The translations under genes were made by a program, and so were the position numbers. A DNA stretch of 64,000 bases from Schaedlerella sp004556565 (GTDB lineage: Bacteria; Bacillota; Clostridia; Lachnospirales; Lachnospiraceae), in contig CALZXR010000001.1 in NCBI GenBank assembly GCA_945830165.1, forward strand, positions 13,470 through 77,469. Direction: 5' to 3'. Under the pieces are notes generated by a model. The model searched no databases, was not told the origin of the DNA, and was given only the letters and a program-made list of their open reading frames with translations. Position 1 is the stretch's first letter, and the number at the start of each line of letters is the position of its first letter. Below, one piece after another: positions 25,532 through 34,120 of this stretch.

Positions 25532-25561
25532 TAGTATCTGTAAATGGATGTATTTTATACA
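25532..25561 (-). promoter_or_regulatory. Candidate forespore (sigma-G/F-type) promoter of spoVT
   Basis: On the minus strand TGTATA (25556-25561) and GATACTA (25532-25538) are separated by 17 nt. The sigma-G consensus of B. subtilis is about TGAATA-17/18-CATACTA, so both boxes differ by one base. SpoVT is a known sigma-G-regulon gene in Bacillus, which supports the call. Confidence 0.5.
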
Positions 25562-25641
25562 TTCAGCTATACCATGTTCAATAAAAAGCTCTTGGGACAT
25601 GTTCATATGACAGAATGCTGTGAAACCCATTTTATCAGCTA

Positions 25642-25670
25642 TTGAAAAATACACTTTATTCTGCTAAAAT
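25642..25670 (+). promoter_or_regulatory. pduL promoter
   Basis: TTGAAA (25642-25647) and TAAAAT (25665-25670) are 17 nt apart on the plus strand. The predicted start near 25677 lies inside the longest open frame, which supports translation from the downstream ATG at 25711. Confidence 0.65.
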
Positions 25671-25710
25671 TGAGAAAGTCCGAATAAAGATGAAAGATAG
25701 GGAGAATGCT

Positions 25711-26352
25711 ATGAGTTTAACAATACCAATTGAAACTTCTGCCAGACATATCCATCTCTGTGAAGAAGATTTCAAAATATTATTTGGTCCTGATGCGAAA
25801 CTCACTTATGTAAAAGAATTGAGCCAGCCAGGGCAATATGCCTGCCGGGAACGTGTGGCAGTCGTAGGTCCGAAAGGCCGTTTTGATAAGGTAGTTATCC
25901 TGGGGCCTTTCCGTTCCAAAACCCAGGTAGAGATTTCCGTGACAGACGCAAGAAAACTTGGTATTCCGGGGGTCATTCGCCAATCAGGGGAAACTGCCGG
26001 AACCCCCGGATGTACACTTATCGGTCCTGCCGGCAGTCTTGAGTTAAAAGAGGGCGTAATCGTCGCAAAACGTCACATACACATGACGCCGATCGATGCC
26101 ATGCGTGCCCGTGTAAAAGATAATGATATTGTATTTGTCATCACAACAAGCTACGAACGTTCCCTCATCTTTTCCGATGTAGTGGTACGTGTCAGCCCTT
26201 CCTTTTCCCTTGCAATGCATGTGGATACTGATGAGGCGAATGCATTTGCAAATGAAGACAACCCGACCGGTGTTATCCTGAAATTATTTGACGGGCACAC
26301 ATATAATCTGCAGCTCTGGGCAGAAGAACTACAGTCAGGAATCAATCGATAA
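25711..26352 (+). CDS. pduL: Phosphate propanoyl/acetyltransferase, PduL type
   Basis: A 213-residue phosphotransacylase of the PduL family, exchanging CoA and phosphate on propanoyl- or acetyl-CoA. Two zinc-site histidine motifs are visible: SARHIHLCEEDF (near residue 15) and AKRHIHMTPIDA in the second half, and the two beta-barrel halves are of normal length. The start at 25711 has GGGAG 6 nt upstream and is downstream of the likely promoter. No microcompartment shell or diol-dehydratase genes are nearby, so this is a stand-alone enzyme, probably replacing or adding to Pta in acetate/propionate metabolism. Confidence 0.92.
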   Translation: MSLTIPIETSARHIHLCEEDFKILFGPDAKLTYVKELSQPGQYACRERVAVVGPKGRFDKVVILGPFRSKTQVEISVTDARKLGIPGVIRQSGETAGTPGCTLIGPAGSLELKEGVIVAKRHIHMTPIDAMRARVKDNDIVFVITTSYERSLIFSDVVVRVSPSFSLAMHVDTDEANAFANEDNPTGVILKLFDGHTYNLQLWAEELQSGINR

Positions 26353-26487
26353 CGGGCTTCATTGTAACTGGCAGAATAAAATGATTGCCGGCCGGTTTTT
26401 GAAATCTTCCGTCAATCCATTTTTAAATTAACAATACAACTAATTAATTTACAAGCACAATTTCTATAATTACAGGAGGGATTTATA

Positions 26488-26934
26488 ATGAGTAAAATCG
26501 ATGAAGTAAGAAGTGCAATGATCGCCGCCATGAAAGCCGGCGAAAAAGAACGGAAAGCAGCTCTGTCTTTTCTGCTTTCCTCTCTGAAGAACAAAGCCAT
26601 TGATAAACGTGCTGACCTGACAGAAGAAGAAGAAGGACAGGTGATCCTCAAGGAAATCAAGCAGCTGAAAGAAACGCTGGACATGACCCCGGCGGACAGG
26701 ACCGACATTATTGAAGAATGTAAGCTTCGCATTTCCGTTATCGAGGAATTTGCCCCGAAGATGATGGGCGAAGAAGAAATCAAAGCTGTCGTTCAGGAAG
26801 TTCTTAACAGCCTCGGAATTGATTCCCCGACTCCGAAGGATAAAGGAAAGATTATGAAAGAGCTTATGCCAAAGGTAAAAGGCAAAGCTGACGGTAAGCT
26901 TGTAAGCGAGATCGTTGCATCTTTCATGGAGTAA
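26488..26934 (+). CDS. yqeY: GatB/YqeY-domain protein
   Basis: A 148-residue all-helical YqeY protein. The N-terminal helical half carries KAGEKERKAALSFLLSSLKN and a Glu/Lys-rich middle; the C-terminal part (residues about 90-148) is the GatB/YqeY tail domain seen in tRNA-dependent amidotransferase GatB. A role in tRNA binding or amidation has been suggested for the family but is not proven. AGGAGGG lies 8 nt before the ATG. The downstream transporter begins 4 bp after its stop, so the two are co-transcribed, possibly together with pduL across a 135-bp gap that shows only a weak CG-rich hairpin followed by TTTTT. Confidence 0.9.
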   Translation: MSKIDEVRSAMIAAMKAGEKERKAALSFLLSSLKNKAIDKRADLTEEEEGQVILKEIKQLKETLDMTPADRTDIIEECKLRISVIEEFAPKMMGEEEIKAVVQEVLNSLGIDSPTPKDKGKIMKELMPKVKGKADGKLVSEIVASFME

Positions 26935-26938
26935 ACTT

Positions 26939-27868
26939 ATGTTCGCATTAATATTCAACCAGATGCTGAAAATGCTTTTCATCATGCTGCTGGCTTTTAT
27001 CTGTTATCGGGTAAAACTGGTGAATCAGGAAGGGAACCGCAGTTTTTCCAACCTGCTTCTTCTGGTCGTCAATCCATGCCTGATCATCACAGTATATCAG
27101 GTCGACTACGACACAGAGCTGATAAAAGGACTCTTGCTGACGCTGTGTACTGCTTTCGCCGCACATGGCGTCGCTATTCTGATTGCACGGATATTTATCC
27201 GTGAAAAAGGAAATCCGGATTTTAATATTGAGCGGTTCACTGCCATATACTCCAACTGTGGGTTCATCGGCATCCCTCTGATCAACAGCATTCTCGGAAG
27301 CAAAGGAGTGTTTTATCTCTCCGCATATATTACCGTATTCAATCTTCTGGTCTGGACACATGGTCTGGGGCTGATGAACGGAGAACATTCCGGAAAAATT
27401 TCCGGCAAACAGTTCAGGGAAATCCTGACTTCCCCGATGATTCTTGCAACGGTGGGCTCCCTGATTCTGTTCTTTTTACAGATCCGTCTTCCGCAGACCC
27501 TGCTGGACGCTATGACCTATGTTGCTGACATGAATACACCTCTGGCGATGATGGTAGCAGGATTCTCTGTGGCACAGACAGATTTTAAAAAAGTGTTCCA
27601 CAAACTGCAGATATACAAAGTATGTATTCTGAAGCTTCTGGCTGTTCCGCTTGCTGTTTTGGTTCTTTTGTCTGTCTGCCGGATTGACAGAAATGTTGCG
27701 TACACCGTCCTGGTTGCGGCAGCATGTCCGTCGGCAACCACTGCCACGATGATGGCCATTCGTTATAATAAAAATTATACTTACGCATCAGAAATATTTT
27801 CGTTTACAACAGTGCTATCAATTATCACTATTCCGGCTATAACCTTTATCGCCGGATTCCTGATTTAA
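26939..27868 (+). CDS. AEC-family (auxin efflux carrier-type) transporter
   Basis: A 309-residue membrane protein with about ten transmembrane helices. NPCLIITVYQVDYD near residue 40 and the central YSNCGFIGIPLINSILG (about residue 105) are conserved AEC/bile-acid-transporter-like motifs. Members export or take up carboxylates such as malate or malonate, or auxin-like acids; the substrate here is unknown. The start at 26939 is preceded by GGAG located in the last codons of yqeY. A strong terminator follows 12 bp after the stop. Confidence 0.88.
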   Translation: MFALIFNQMLKMLFIMLLAFICYRVKLVNQEGNRSFSNLLLLVVNPCLIITVYQVDYDTELIKGLLLTLCTAFAAHGVAILIARIFIREKGNPDFNIERFTAIYSNCGFIGIPLINSILGSKGVFYLSAYITVFNLLVWTHGLGLMNGEHSGKISGKQFREILTSPMILATVGSLILFFLQIRLPQTLLDAMTYVADMNTPLAMMVAGFSVAQTDFKKVFHKLQIYKVCILKLLAVPLAVLVLLSVCRIDRNVAYTVLVAAACPSATTATMMAIRYNKNYTYASEIFSFTTVLSIITIPAITFIAGFLI

Positions 27869-27879
27869 ACAGGCAATTG

Positions 27880-27923
27880 AAAATGCCGCCCGATTATCTG
27901 TACCGATAAAACGGCGGCATTTT
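27880..27923 (+). terminator. Terminator after the AEC transporter gene
   Basis: AAAATGCCGCC (27880-27890) pairs perfectly with GGCGGCATTTT (27913-27923) over 11 bp; the plus-strand stem ends in TTTT. The symmetrical A/T flanks mean it can also end the convergent trmO transcript on the minus strand. Confidence 0.85.
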
Positions 27924-27964
27924 GTATCAGCCACTTTTTAAAACTCTTATGATTAATCACTCTG

Positions 27965-28642
27965 TCACGTTACAGGTTCTATCCCGCACACATATAGCTC
28001 ATCTTCTTCCACACGAAACTTAATCTCCCAGCCTTCAAACTGCATTCCATATATCCGTTCCGGGTCGTTCTGATAGGATGGTCTCGGATCCTGCCGGAGA
28101 ATCTGGCAGAGTACCTTTTCATCCTCCGATTTCATAATGTTCCGCAGATGCCCGGGAAATTCCACCTTCAATCTGTCCTCTTTTACAACAGCAGAAAAGC
28201 CACCTGAAGCCTCAGACCTGCTGTCTATATGCGGGAGATATGGCTTGATATCATAAATCGGTGTTCCGTTCATCAAATCGGCCCCTTTTATATGCAGCAC
28301 AGGACCTTTCGGCGTCTGCCATTCTATCCGGGTCAATTCCACCACTGACAGCCCGATCGGGTTCGGACGGAACGGAGACCTCGTTGCGAACACTCCCTTT
28401 CTTTTATTCCCGCCAAGTCTTGGCGGTCGGACCGTAGGAGACCATTTATCCCGTACCGATTCTGAAAATTCCCACAAAAGCCAGATATGAGAATACTCTT
28501 CCAAACCTTTAAGTGCATCCGGATTCCGGTATTCCGGCTCAAAAATAATTCTCGCCAGAGTATCTGCCAGGCAGCTCTGCCTTGGAATGCCGAATTTCTC
28601 CGGAAAACCATTTTCAATTATCGCAATCGGATGTAATATCAT
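27965..28642 (-). CDS. trmO: tRNA threonylcarbamoyladenosine methyltransferase TrmO
   Basis: A 225-residue TrmO/YaeB (TsaA) protein, which N6-methylates the t6A at position 37 of certain tRNAs with SAM. The beta-barrel core reads EEYSHIWLLWEFSES, FATRSPFRPNPIGLSVVEL (catalytic and SAM-site conserved block) and DLMNGTPIYDIKPYLPHID, all diagnostic, followed by the C-terminal domain. The start at 28642 (MILHPIAII) is chosen because the homology begins there and AAGG is upstream; the frame extends 57 codons but overlaps the GH20 terminator. Confidence 0.92.
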   Translation of the reverse strand: MILHPIAIIENGFPEKFGIPRQSCLADTLARIIFEPEYRNPDALKGLEEYSHIWLLWEFSESVRDKWSPTVRPPRLGGNKRKGVFATRSPFRPNPIGLSVVELTRIEWQTPKGPVLHIKGADLMNGTPIYDIKPYLPHIDSRSEASGGFSAVVKEDRLKVEFPGHLRNIMKSEDEKVLCQILRQDPRPSYQNDPERIYGMQFEGWEIKFRVEEDELYVCGIEPVT

Positions 28643-28764
28643 GCTTTTTTCCTTCCCTTTATTGTTTTTATACAAAGAACCGGCATCAAAAACTTTTCTG
28701 TGCGCCAAAATTATCGAACTGCCTGTATACGGAATTGTTTTAATGCGAAATCGTCCTAAGAAAC

Positions 28765-28788
28765 AAGGGACAGCAATCGCTGCCCCTT
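28765..28788 (-). terminator. Terminator after the GH20 gene
   Basis: A 10-bp stem, 28765-28774 with 28779-28788 (one G-U pair), and a 4-nt loop lie 29 nt downstream of the GH20 stop. The minus-strand tail is GTTTCTT. Confidence 0.7.
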
Positions 28789-28816
28789 GCATATTCTGCC
28801 ATATATTCAGCACAAT

Positions 28817-31800
28817 TTATTCATCAATCTCCGTGTAGCGGCTGATGATTGTTGCACACTCTGCACGGTTTGTACTGCCCTGAGGGTCAAGCACCTTCGG
28901 TTCTTCGCCTTTACCGCTGATAATGCCTTTTGCTGTGCACCATTCCATTCCGTCTACCGCGAATTTCTGAACCTTATCCCCATCTGGGAATCCACTCAGG
29001 CTCTTTGACTCTGATGTATCCAGTTCCTTGTAATTTGCATATCTGTACATCATGACAGCCATCTGTTCACGCGTGATATTATCTGACGGACCAAATTTAC
29101 CAGTATCCGAATAGCCGGTTACGATACCTTTTTCTGCAGCCCAGAGGATTGCATCCGTATACCAGATATTGTCCTGCACATCCGGGAACTTATCGGAATA
29201 TTCAACCTTCGGCTCGCCCTCCATACGATAAAGAATAACTGCAAACTGTGCCCTTGCAAGATTCTGATCCGGTCCGAAGGTTTTTTCATCCAGACCGGTC
29301 ATGAGTTCTTTTACGTATACATCATATACGTAATCATAGAACCACTCACCTTCACTGACATCCTCATATGGAAGCTCTATTTCTATCGGTTCATCAGGCT
29401 TCTTACTTAAGCCTTCCAGTGCCTTGGTCAGATCCTCCAGCGCAGATGCAATCTGCTCTTCTGTCGCATCAGGGTCTGCGGAAACCTTCTTTGCGGCAAG
29501 CAAAGCTGTTTCAAATGCCTTGTAAGATTCTTCTGTATAAAGATCTTTATCTGCTTCTGCTTTTGCAGCTTCTTTAATCTTTGCTTCAAGTGCAGTCTTA
29601 TCCGGTACGGTCGGTTCCGGATCTGTTCCTGGATCTGGGTCTGTTCCCGGATCCGTCGTCTTCTCAACGAGCTTCAGGGATACCATTGCCGCATCAAGTG
29701 CTCTCTTCATAATTTCAACATCATTTGCATCCGGATTTTCTGATGCTGTCAGGGTTTTTGCTTCCTGAATCTTATCCTGCAGCGCATTCCATGAACCTTC
29801 TGTATAATTGTTGTTCTCTATTGTCTCAGCCTGACTGATTTTTGCCTGAAGACCTTCGACATCAGCAGTAACACTTGCCAGATGTATTTTTAACTCTGCC
29901 GCAGAACCATTATTATTTACCGCTTCCAGATAAACAAGGCGCACATGTTTTGTTGTTACTGTATCAAATGTAAGTTCATATGTTCCTGTACCTGTCAGGC
30001 CTGTTCCTTCTTTTACTGTCGTATAGGTCTGACCGTCATCACTGACCTGAATTTCATATTTGCTCGGATTTCCGTTTGTCCCTGTCTGACGGGTAACGTA
30101 GGTAATTCCGTTTATCGCCGTCGGCTGTGCCATTTCCAGGTCAATCCAGTGCGGCATAGTTTCAATAGACCACTGAGAATGCCACATAGTAGTCAGATCA
30201 TCGTCCAGAACCTTGCCTGGCGCGGAACCACCATCCTGATAGGATGATGCTGTCGCAGTAATTGTAGTATTATCAACATAGTTAACATTTGCTTTTGTTT
30301 TTACTTCCAAAGCTGCAAGTGCCTCGGCAAGCTGTGCTTCATATCCGTCTACCGTACTCTGCATTGATGCCGGAAGATCTTCCCTGACAGAAGAAAGCAC
30401 ACGATTCAGGTTTTCCACAGATTCATCCGTAAACGATGACATATCTTCAAGAACCAGATCTTTATATGCATTCACACGGCTGTAATCCGCTTTCTCATAA
30501 TCTGTCTTTTCAATTTCAGCACTTATCATCTCTGTCAGTTCCTCAACAGCCGATGCGTCCGCCGAATACTGAATGAAGATTTCCTCCGCCTGTTTAACAT
30601 ATCCTGCAAGAGTCGTGTTTTCATTCTCTTTCAAAAGTGCTTCTGCTGTCAGCACTGCGTAATCGAGTTCCATTGTTGAAGCAAAGTCATCATTTCCACC
30701 AAGACGTACATCATCCACATATCCGATAAATGCATTCGTCTCACTTCCGACTCTTTCCATCGGGATCATCATTGTTGCCAGCATTGGCCTTCCTTCGATC
30801 CTCTCATCATCGCCAAGCGTATCTATAAGCTTTCCGTTCACATAAAGCTGTACCACATTCTGCTGATTCTTGATTTCCAGTTCAACCCATTCATTAACCG
30901 GAAGCTCATAATTAAAGGAATAATCAAAATTCTCTCTGGACAGTCCTACTTTTCCTGTTTCTTTCTGAACTGCTTTGATACTTCCGTAACTGCTCTCAAA
31001 CAGGATCTGTTCGTCTGTACTGTCTGAAGTTCTCTTTACTTTTACTCTTAAGTCATTTCCAAGACCTGCAGTTGTAAGAGGTGTTGAAGCGTAGCTTTCA
31101 TCTCCGTTAAGCTTCAGTGCATTTCTTCCGTCGACAGCTTCAATAGAAGCATTCTTCAATTCTGTAATATCATAGGAATTTGCAGAAGCATCTGTCTTAT
31201 CATCCATCGGAAGGTTGACAATTGCACCTTCTTCATCAATGCTCTCAACCTCGTAACCAAAATTCGTTCCCGGTGCATCCCCGAGTTCTTCATCCAATGC
31301 CTTCGCTTCGTTCAGGCTCATCGCATCTTCACTCTTGCCCCAGAGTTTTGCACCCATCAGAGGAATTGCATTTTCAATACGGTCAAACACATCATATTCA
31401 CTGACACCGTTGTTCAAATAGTCTGTCATATCATTCCATACTGCAAATGCACCGCCGAGCATCTGGCTGTCTCCTGCCGGAATGGTAACACCTCCGATAG
31501 AGTTGATCGGCAGATTGTACAGAGTACCGTCATTCAGATAATCATAATAATACCCTGCGTTTGGAACAATATAATAATTTCCGTCATTACAGTTGATCAG
31601 GTCGAAGCCTTCTTCATACATCTGATCCATGTTCGCCCATCCAAAGTTCCACAGGTTCATCTGTACACCTTCGCCCGGAACATCCACAGAACCGTCGCCT
31701 TTGATAGAAGTGAGACTTCCCCAGATACGCGGTGTCCTGCCGCTTGCTTTTACATAAGAAATCATATCATTGCTGAATCTTCTGTAAGCATTTCCGTCTG

Positions 31801-34024
31801 CACTATATTCATCTGCACCGATGTGAACGATGGTATCTTCGTCGAATACCGGATCTGCAAGGTCTGTACCCATGTATTCGTCAAAAATACTTTTTACAAA
31901 TGCAAAACTTTCGTCATACTTTGTTGTCAGATTCAAATGGTCATTGTCACGTCCATATGTCCCGTGACGAAGATCAGGTCTTACCTTGGTCAAAGCAAGT
32001 GAATGTGCCGGGGTATCGATCTCCGGAACAATATTTACACCACAAACACGAGATTCCTTGATAAATGCCCTGAATTCATCTTTTGTATAGAATACGTCCG
32101 TGCTGGTAAGATCTGCCTGGTTCAGTCCGCCGTTGCCGCCTTCCTTAATATCTGATTCCAGACGGAATCCGGAATATGCCTGCATTGCGTCCTCCCCTGC
32201 ATTTGTGTAGTTTTCCAGCGGAATAAGGTTATCATTCAAGTGTACCTGGAAATCATTCATTTTGTACCAGGACATTTCTTTTACTACCTGTTTCAGATAA
32301 TCCATTGTAAATGTCTTTCTTCCGACATCCAGAATGAACCCGCGCACTTCGTAAAGAGGATAATCCCTTGTTTTTCCTTTCGGAATCGTACCTGTCTGTT
32401 TCAGACTCTGGAGAATCGTCCTTGTTGCCCAGTACGCACCCGTCGTTGTCTCAGAGTAAACTGCGACAGAATCTTCGATTTCCATATAATAGCCTTCATC
32501 CTTCAGACCGGTAATCGTTGTCTCTTTGGCATCGCCAAAGTAGAAGTCTCCTGCAGCTGCAGAAGATTTCGTTCCGACTGAAATCTGCAGGTTCTTTCCA
32601 AAAAGTTCTTCATAATCAGAAGCAAGCTCTTCTGCCACATCTCTGTAGCTTTCATCTGCAATTATGATTTTGCTGCTGTCTGTCGGTTTAAACTCGCCGC
32701 TGCCGCCTTTCCATTCTCTCAGCTCCGGAAGAATGGAAGGTGCCGTGTTGTCACTTTCCTCAACAATGTAGATTCCCGGAACAGTAACTTCCACCTCTTT
32801 AAAGGAATAGTTCTCTGTCCAGTCCTCCGTGTCTTTTTCCGTTATTTTAAAAGATACTTTTACCTTTGTATCTACAAGAGGTCTGTGGATTGTCAGGTCA
32901 TCGTCCACCACCTGCTCATAATCCGTGCCGTTATATACTGCTGTATAAGTATCGGATTCAGGAATATGTACAGTCAATTTTTCGTCATCCGCGGACGGAG
33001 CATCAACAGTTATGCCTTCTGCAAATGAATCCATTGTCTCAGTTGAAGCTGGTATACCGCCGTATACTTCCAGCTCATAAATCGAAACAGTATTCCATTC
33101 AATGCCTCCGTCCGGATCTTCCGCTGTGAATGAATCGATATAAAGTCTGACATATCTCGCCTTCTGTACACTGTCCAGCGTCACCGTCTCTTTGATACTT
33201 GCCGGACGCTCAGTGAAAACCTTCGCATCCGTCCAGTCAGAATCTGCCATCGGACTGCTGAGCGTATCTGCAAGCTGCACTTTATATGCTGTTGCTTTTC
33301 TGTTCTCCCAGAAAATCTTAATCGTCTGGACATTCATTTCTTTGCCCAGGTCTACATAAATCCAGTGCGGTCCGTCTCCTATGTCGCTTCCCCAGCGTGA
33401 AGTCCTGCTTGCAGTATCTCCGTCCACAGCATTGGATGCTGTCACTGTTGATGCCTCCTCAGAACTTGCCACTGCAGTTTTTCCACGTGCAACATTTTCA
33501 TTCGGGTCCTGCATATCATCGCTTAAATACTTCACTTTAAAATCCCGGCAGGAAACACTCGGATATCCATATACTCCGGTTACCTCCAGTTTGACATAAC
33601 GGCCGCTTACTGCTGTGCTCAAAGTTTCTTCGGATCTTGCAGCAGTATTGCCTGTTCTTGCCACAACCGGACTGCCCCAGTCATCCGTGCTGTCGGACAC
33701 ATATATATTATAAGATGAGGCATATACGCTTGCGCTTTCCCAGATCATGGAAAAGTAATTCATAGTCAGGGTTTCTCCCAGATCCACATATGCCCACTGC
33801 GTTGCATTGCTCTCTGTAGACCAGCGGCTATCTTCATCTCCATCTGTCAGATAAGACGCCGGCATCGTTGAATATTGTGCACTTGCTGTAACTGCCTTGT
33901 TCAACGCAAGATCATCTGTTGACGGTTCCTGTGCGGAAACAAGGATGCTTCCGGAAGCCAGCATGGTAACACTGAGCATCCAGGCAAGCATTCTTTTTCC
34001 TGTTGTTTTAAATATTCTTTTCAT
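28817..34024 (-). CDS. S-layer-anchored GH20 beta-N-acetylhexosaminidase, multidomain
   Basis: A 1735-residue secreted enzyme. Order of domains: signal peptide (1-31), two CBM32/F5-8C discoidin domains (about 38-165 and 176-323), an Ig-like spacer (325-425), GH20b domain (430-555), GH20 catalytic barrel (557-920), LamG-like domain (about 933-1108), a helical stretch, a third CBM32 with TMWHSQWS (about 1245-1380), two FIVAR helical modules around a TDPGTDPDPGTDPEP linker, and three SLH domains (about 1550-1735) for wall attachment. The catalytic pair Asp738-Glu739 is in VHIGADEY, as in retaining GH20 enzymes using substrate-assisted catalysis. It likely releases GlcNAc/GalNAc, or lacto-N-biose, from mucin or milk glycans; the exact bond cannot be told. 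Its single-gene unit lies between pgm and trmO. Confidence 0.9.
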   Translation of the reverse strand: MKRIFKTTGKRMLAWMLSVTMLASGSILVSAQEPSTDDLALNKAVTASAQYSTMPASYLTDGDEDSRWSTESNATQWAYVDLGETLTMNYFSMIWESASVYASSYNIYVSDSTDDWGSPVVARTGNTAARSEETLSTAVSGRYVKLEVTGVYGYPSVSCRDFKVKYLSDDMQDPNENVARGKTAVASSEEASTVTASNAVDGDTASRTSRWGSDIGDGPHWIYVDLGKEMNVQTIKIFWENRKATAYKVQLADTLSSPMADSDWTDAKVFTERPASIKETVTLDSVQKARYVRLYIDSFTAEDPDGGIEWNTVSIYELEVYGGIPASTETMDSFAEGITVDAPSADDEKLTVHIPESDTYTAVYNGTDYEQVVDDDLTIHRPLVDTKVKVSFKITEKDTEDWTENYSFKEVEVTVPGIYIVEESDNTAPSILPELREWKGGSGEFKPTDSSKIIIADESYRDVAEELASDYEELFGKNLQISVGTKSSAAAGDFYFGDAKETTITGLKDEGYYMEIEDSVAVYSETTTGAYWATRTILQSLKQTGTIPKGKTRDYPLYEVRGFILDVGRKTFTMDYLKQVVKEMSWYKMNDFQVHLNDNLIPLENYTNAGEDAMQAYSGFRLESDIKEGGNGGLNQADLTSTDVFYTKDEFRAFIKESRVCGVNIVPEIDTPAHSLALTKVRPDLRHGTYGRDNDHLNLTTKYDESFAFVKSIFDEYMGTDLADPVFDEDTIVHIGADEYSADGNAYRRFSNDMISYVKASGRTPRIWGSLTSIKGDGSVDVPGEGVQMNLWNFGWANMDQMYEEGFDLINCNDGNYYIVPNAGYYYDYLNDGTLYNLPINSIGGVTIPAGDSQMLGGAFAVWNDMTDYLNNGVSEYDVFDRIENAIPLMGAKLWGKSEDAMSLNEAKALDEELGDAPGTNFGYEVESIDEEGAIVNLPMDDKTDASANSYDITELKNASIEAVDGRNALKLNGDESYASTPLTTAGLGNDLRVKVKRTSDSTDEQILFESSYGSIKAVQKETGKVGLSRENFDYSFNYELPVNEWVELEIKNQQNVVQLYVNGKLIDTLGDDERIEGRPMLATMMIPMERVGSETNAFIGYVDDVRLGGNDDFASTMELDYAVLTAEALLKENENTTLAGYVKQAEEIFIQYSADASAVEELTEMISAEIEKTDYEKADYSRVNAYKDLVLEDMSSFTDESVENLNRVLSSVREDLPASMQSTVDGYEAQLAEALAALEVKTKANVNYVDNTTITATASSYQDGGSAPGKVLDDDLTTMWHSQWSIETMPHWIDLEMAQPTAINGITYVTRQTGTNGNPSKYEIQVSDDGQTYTTVKEGTGLTGTGTYELTFDTVTTKHVRLVYLEAVNNNGSAAELKIHLASVTADVEGLQAKISQAETIENNNYTEGSWNALQDKIQEAKTLTASENPDANDVEIMKRALDAAMVSLKLVEKTTDPGTDPDPGTDPEPTVPDKTALEAKIKEAAKAEADKDLYTEESYKAFETALLAAKKVSADPDATEEQIASALEDLTKALEGLSKKPDEPIEIELPYEDVSEGEWFYDYVYDVYVKELMTGLDEKTFGPDQNLARAQFAVILYRMEGEPKVEYSDKFPDVQDNIWYTDAILWAAEKGIVTGYSDTGKFGPSDNITREQMAVMMYRYANYKELDTSESKSLSGFPDGDKVQKFAVDGMEWCTAKGIISGKGEEPKVLDPQGSTNRAECATIISRYTEIDE

Positions 34025-34045
34025 TCTTTATTTTCCTTCTTTTAT

Positions 34046-34101
34046 GAACAACAGAAGCCTCGGAGCAAGCCGGTATAACTTGACCCAAGGTTTCTGTTAT
34101 T
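34046..34101 (-). other. Long hairpin between pgm and the GH20 gene
   Basis: In the 96-bp gap the minus-strand RNA can pair ACAGAAACCTTGG with CCGAGGCTTCTGT (one mismatch, one G-U), leaving a loop of about 25 nt. The tail TTGTTCAT is not a proper U-tract. It may be a weak pgm terminator or a leader structure for the GH20 mRNA. Confidence 0.4.
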
Positions 34102-34120
34102 TCATATATTTTTTTACCTT

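Noticed and set aside
25711..26352. PduL as part of a bacterial microcompartment locus
   Set aside because: No shell proteins, encapsulation partner or diol dehydratase genes are nearby; it pairs with yqeY and a transporter.
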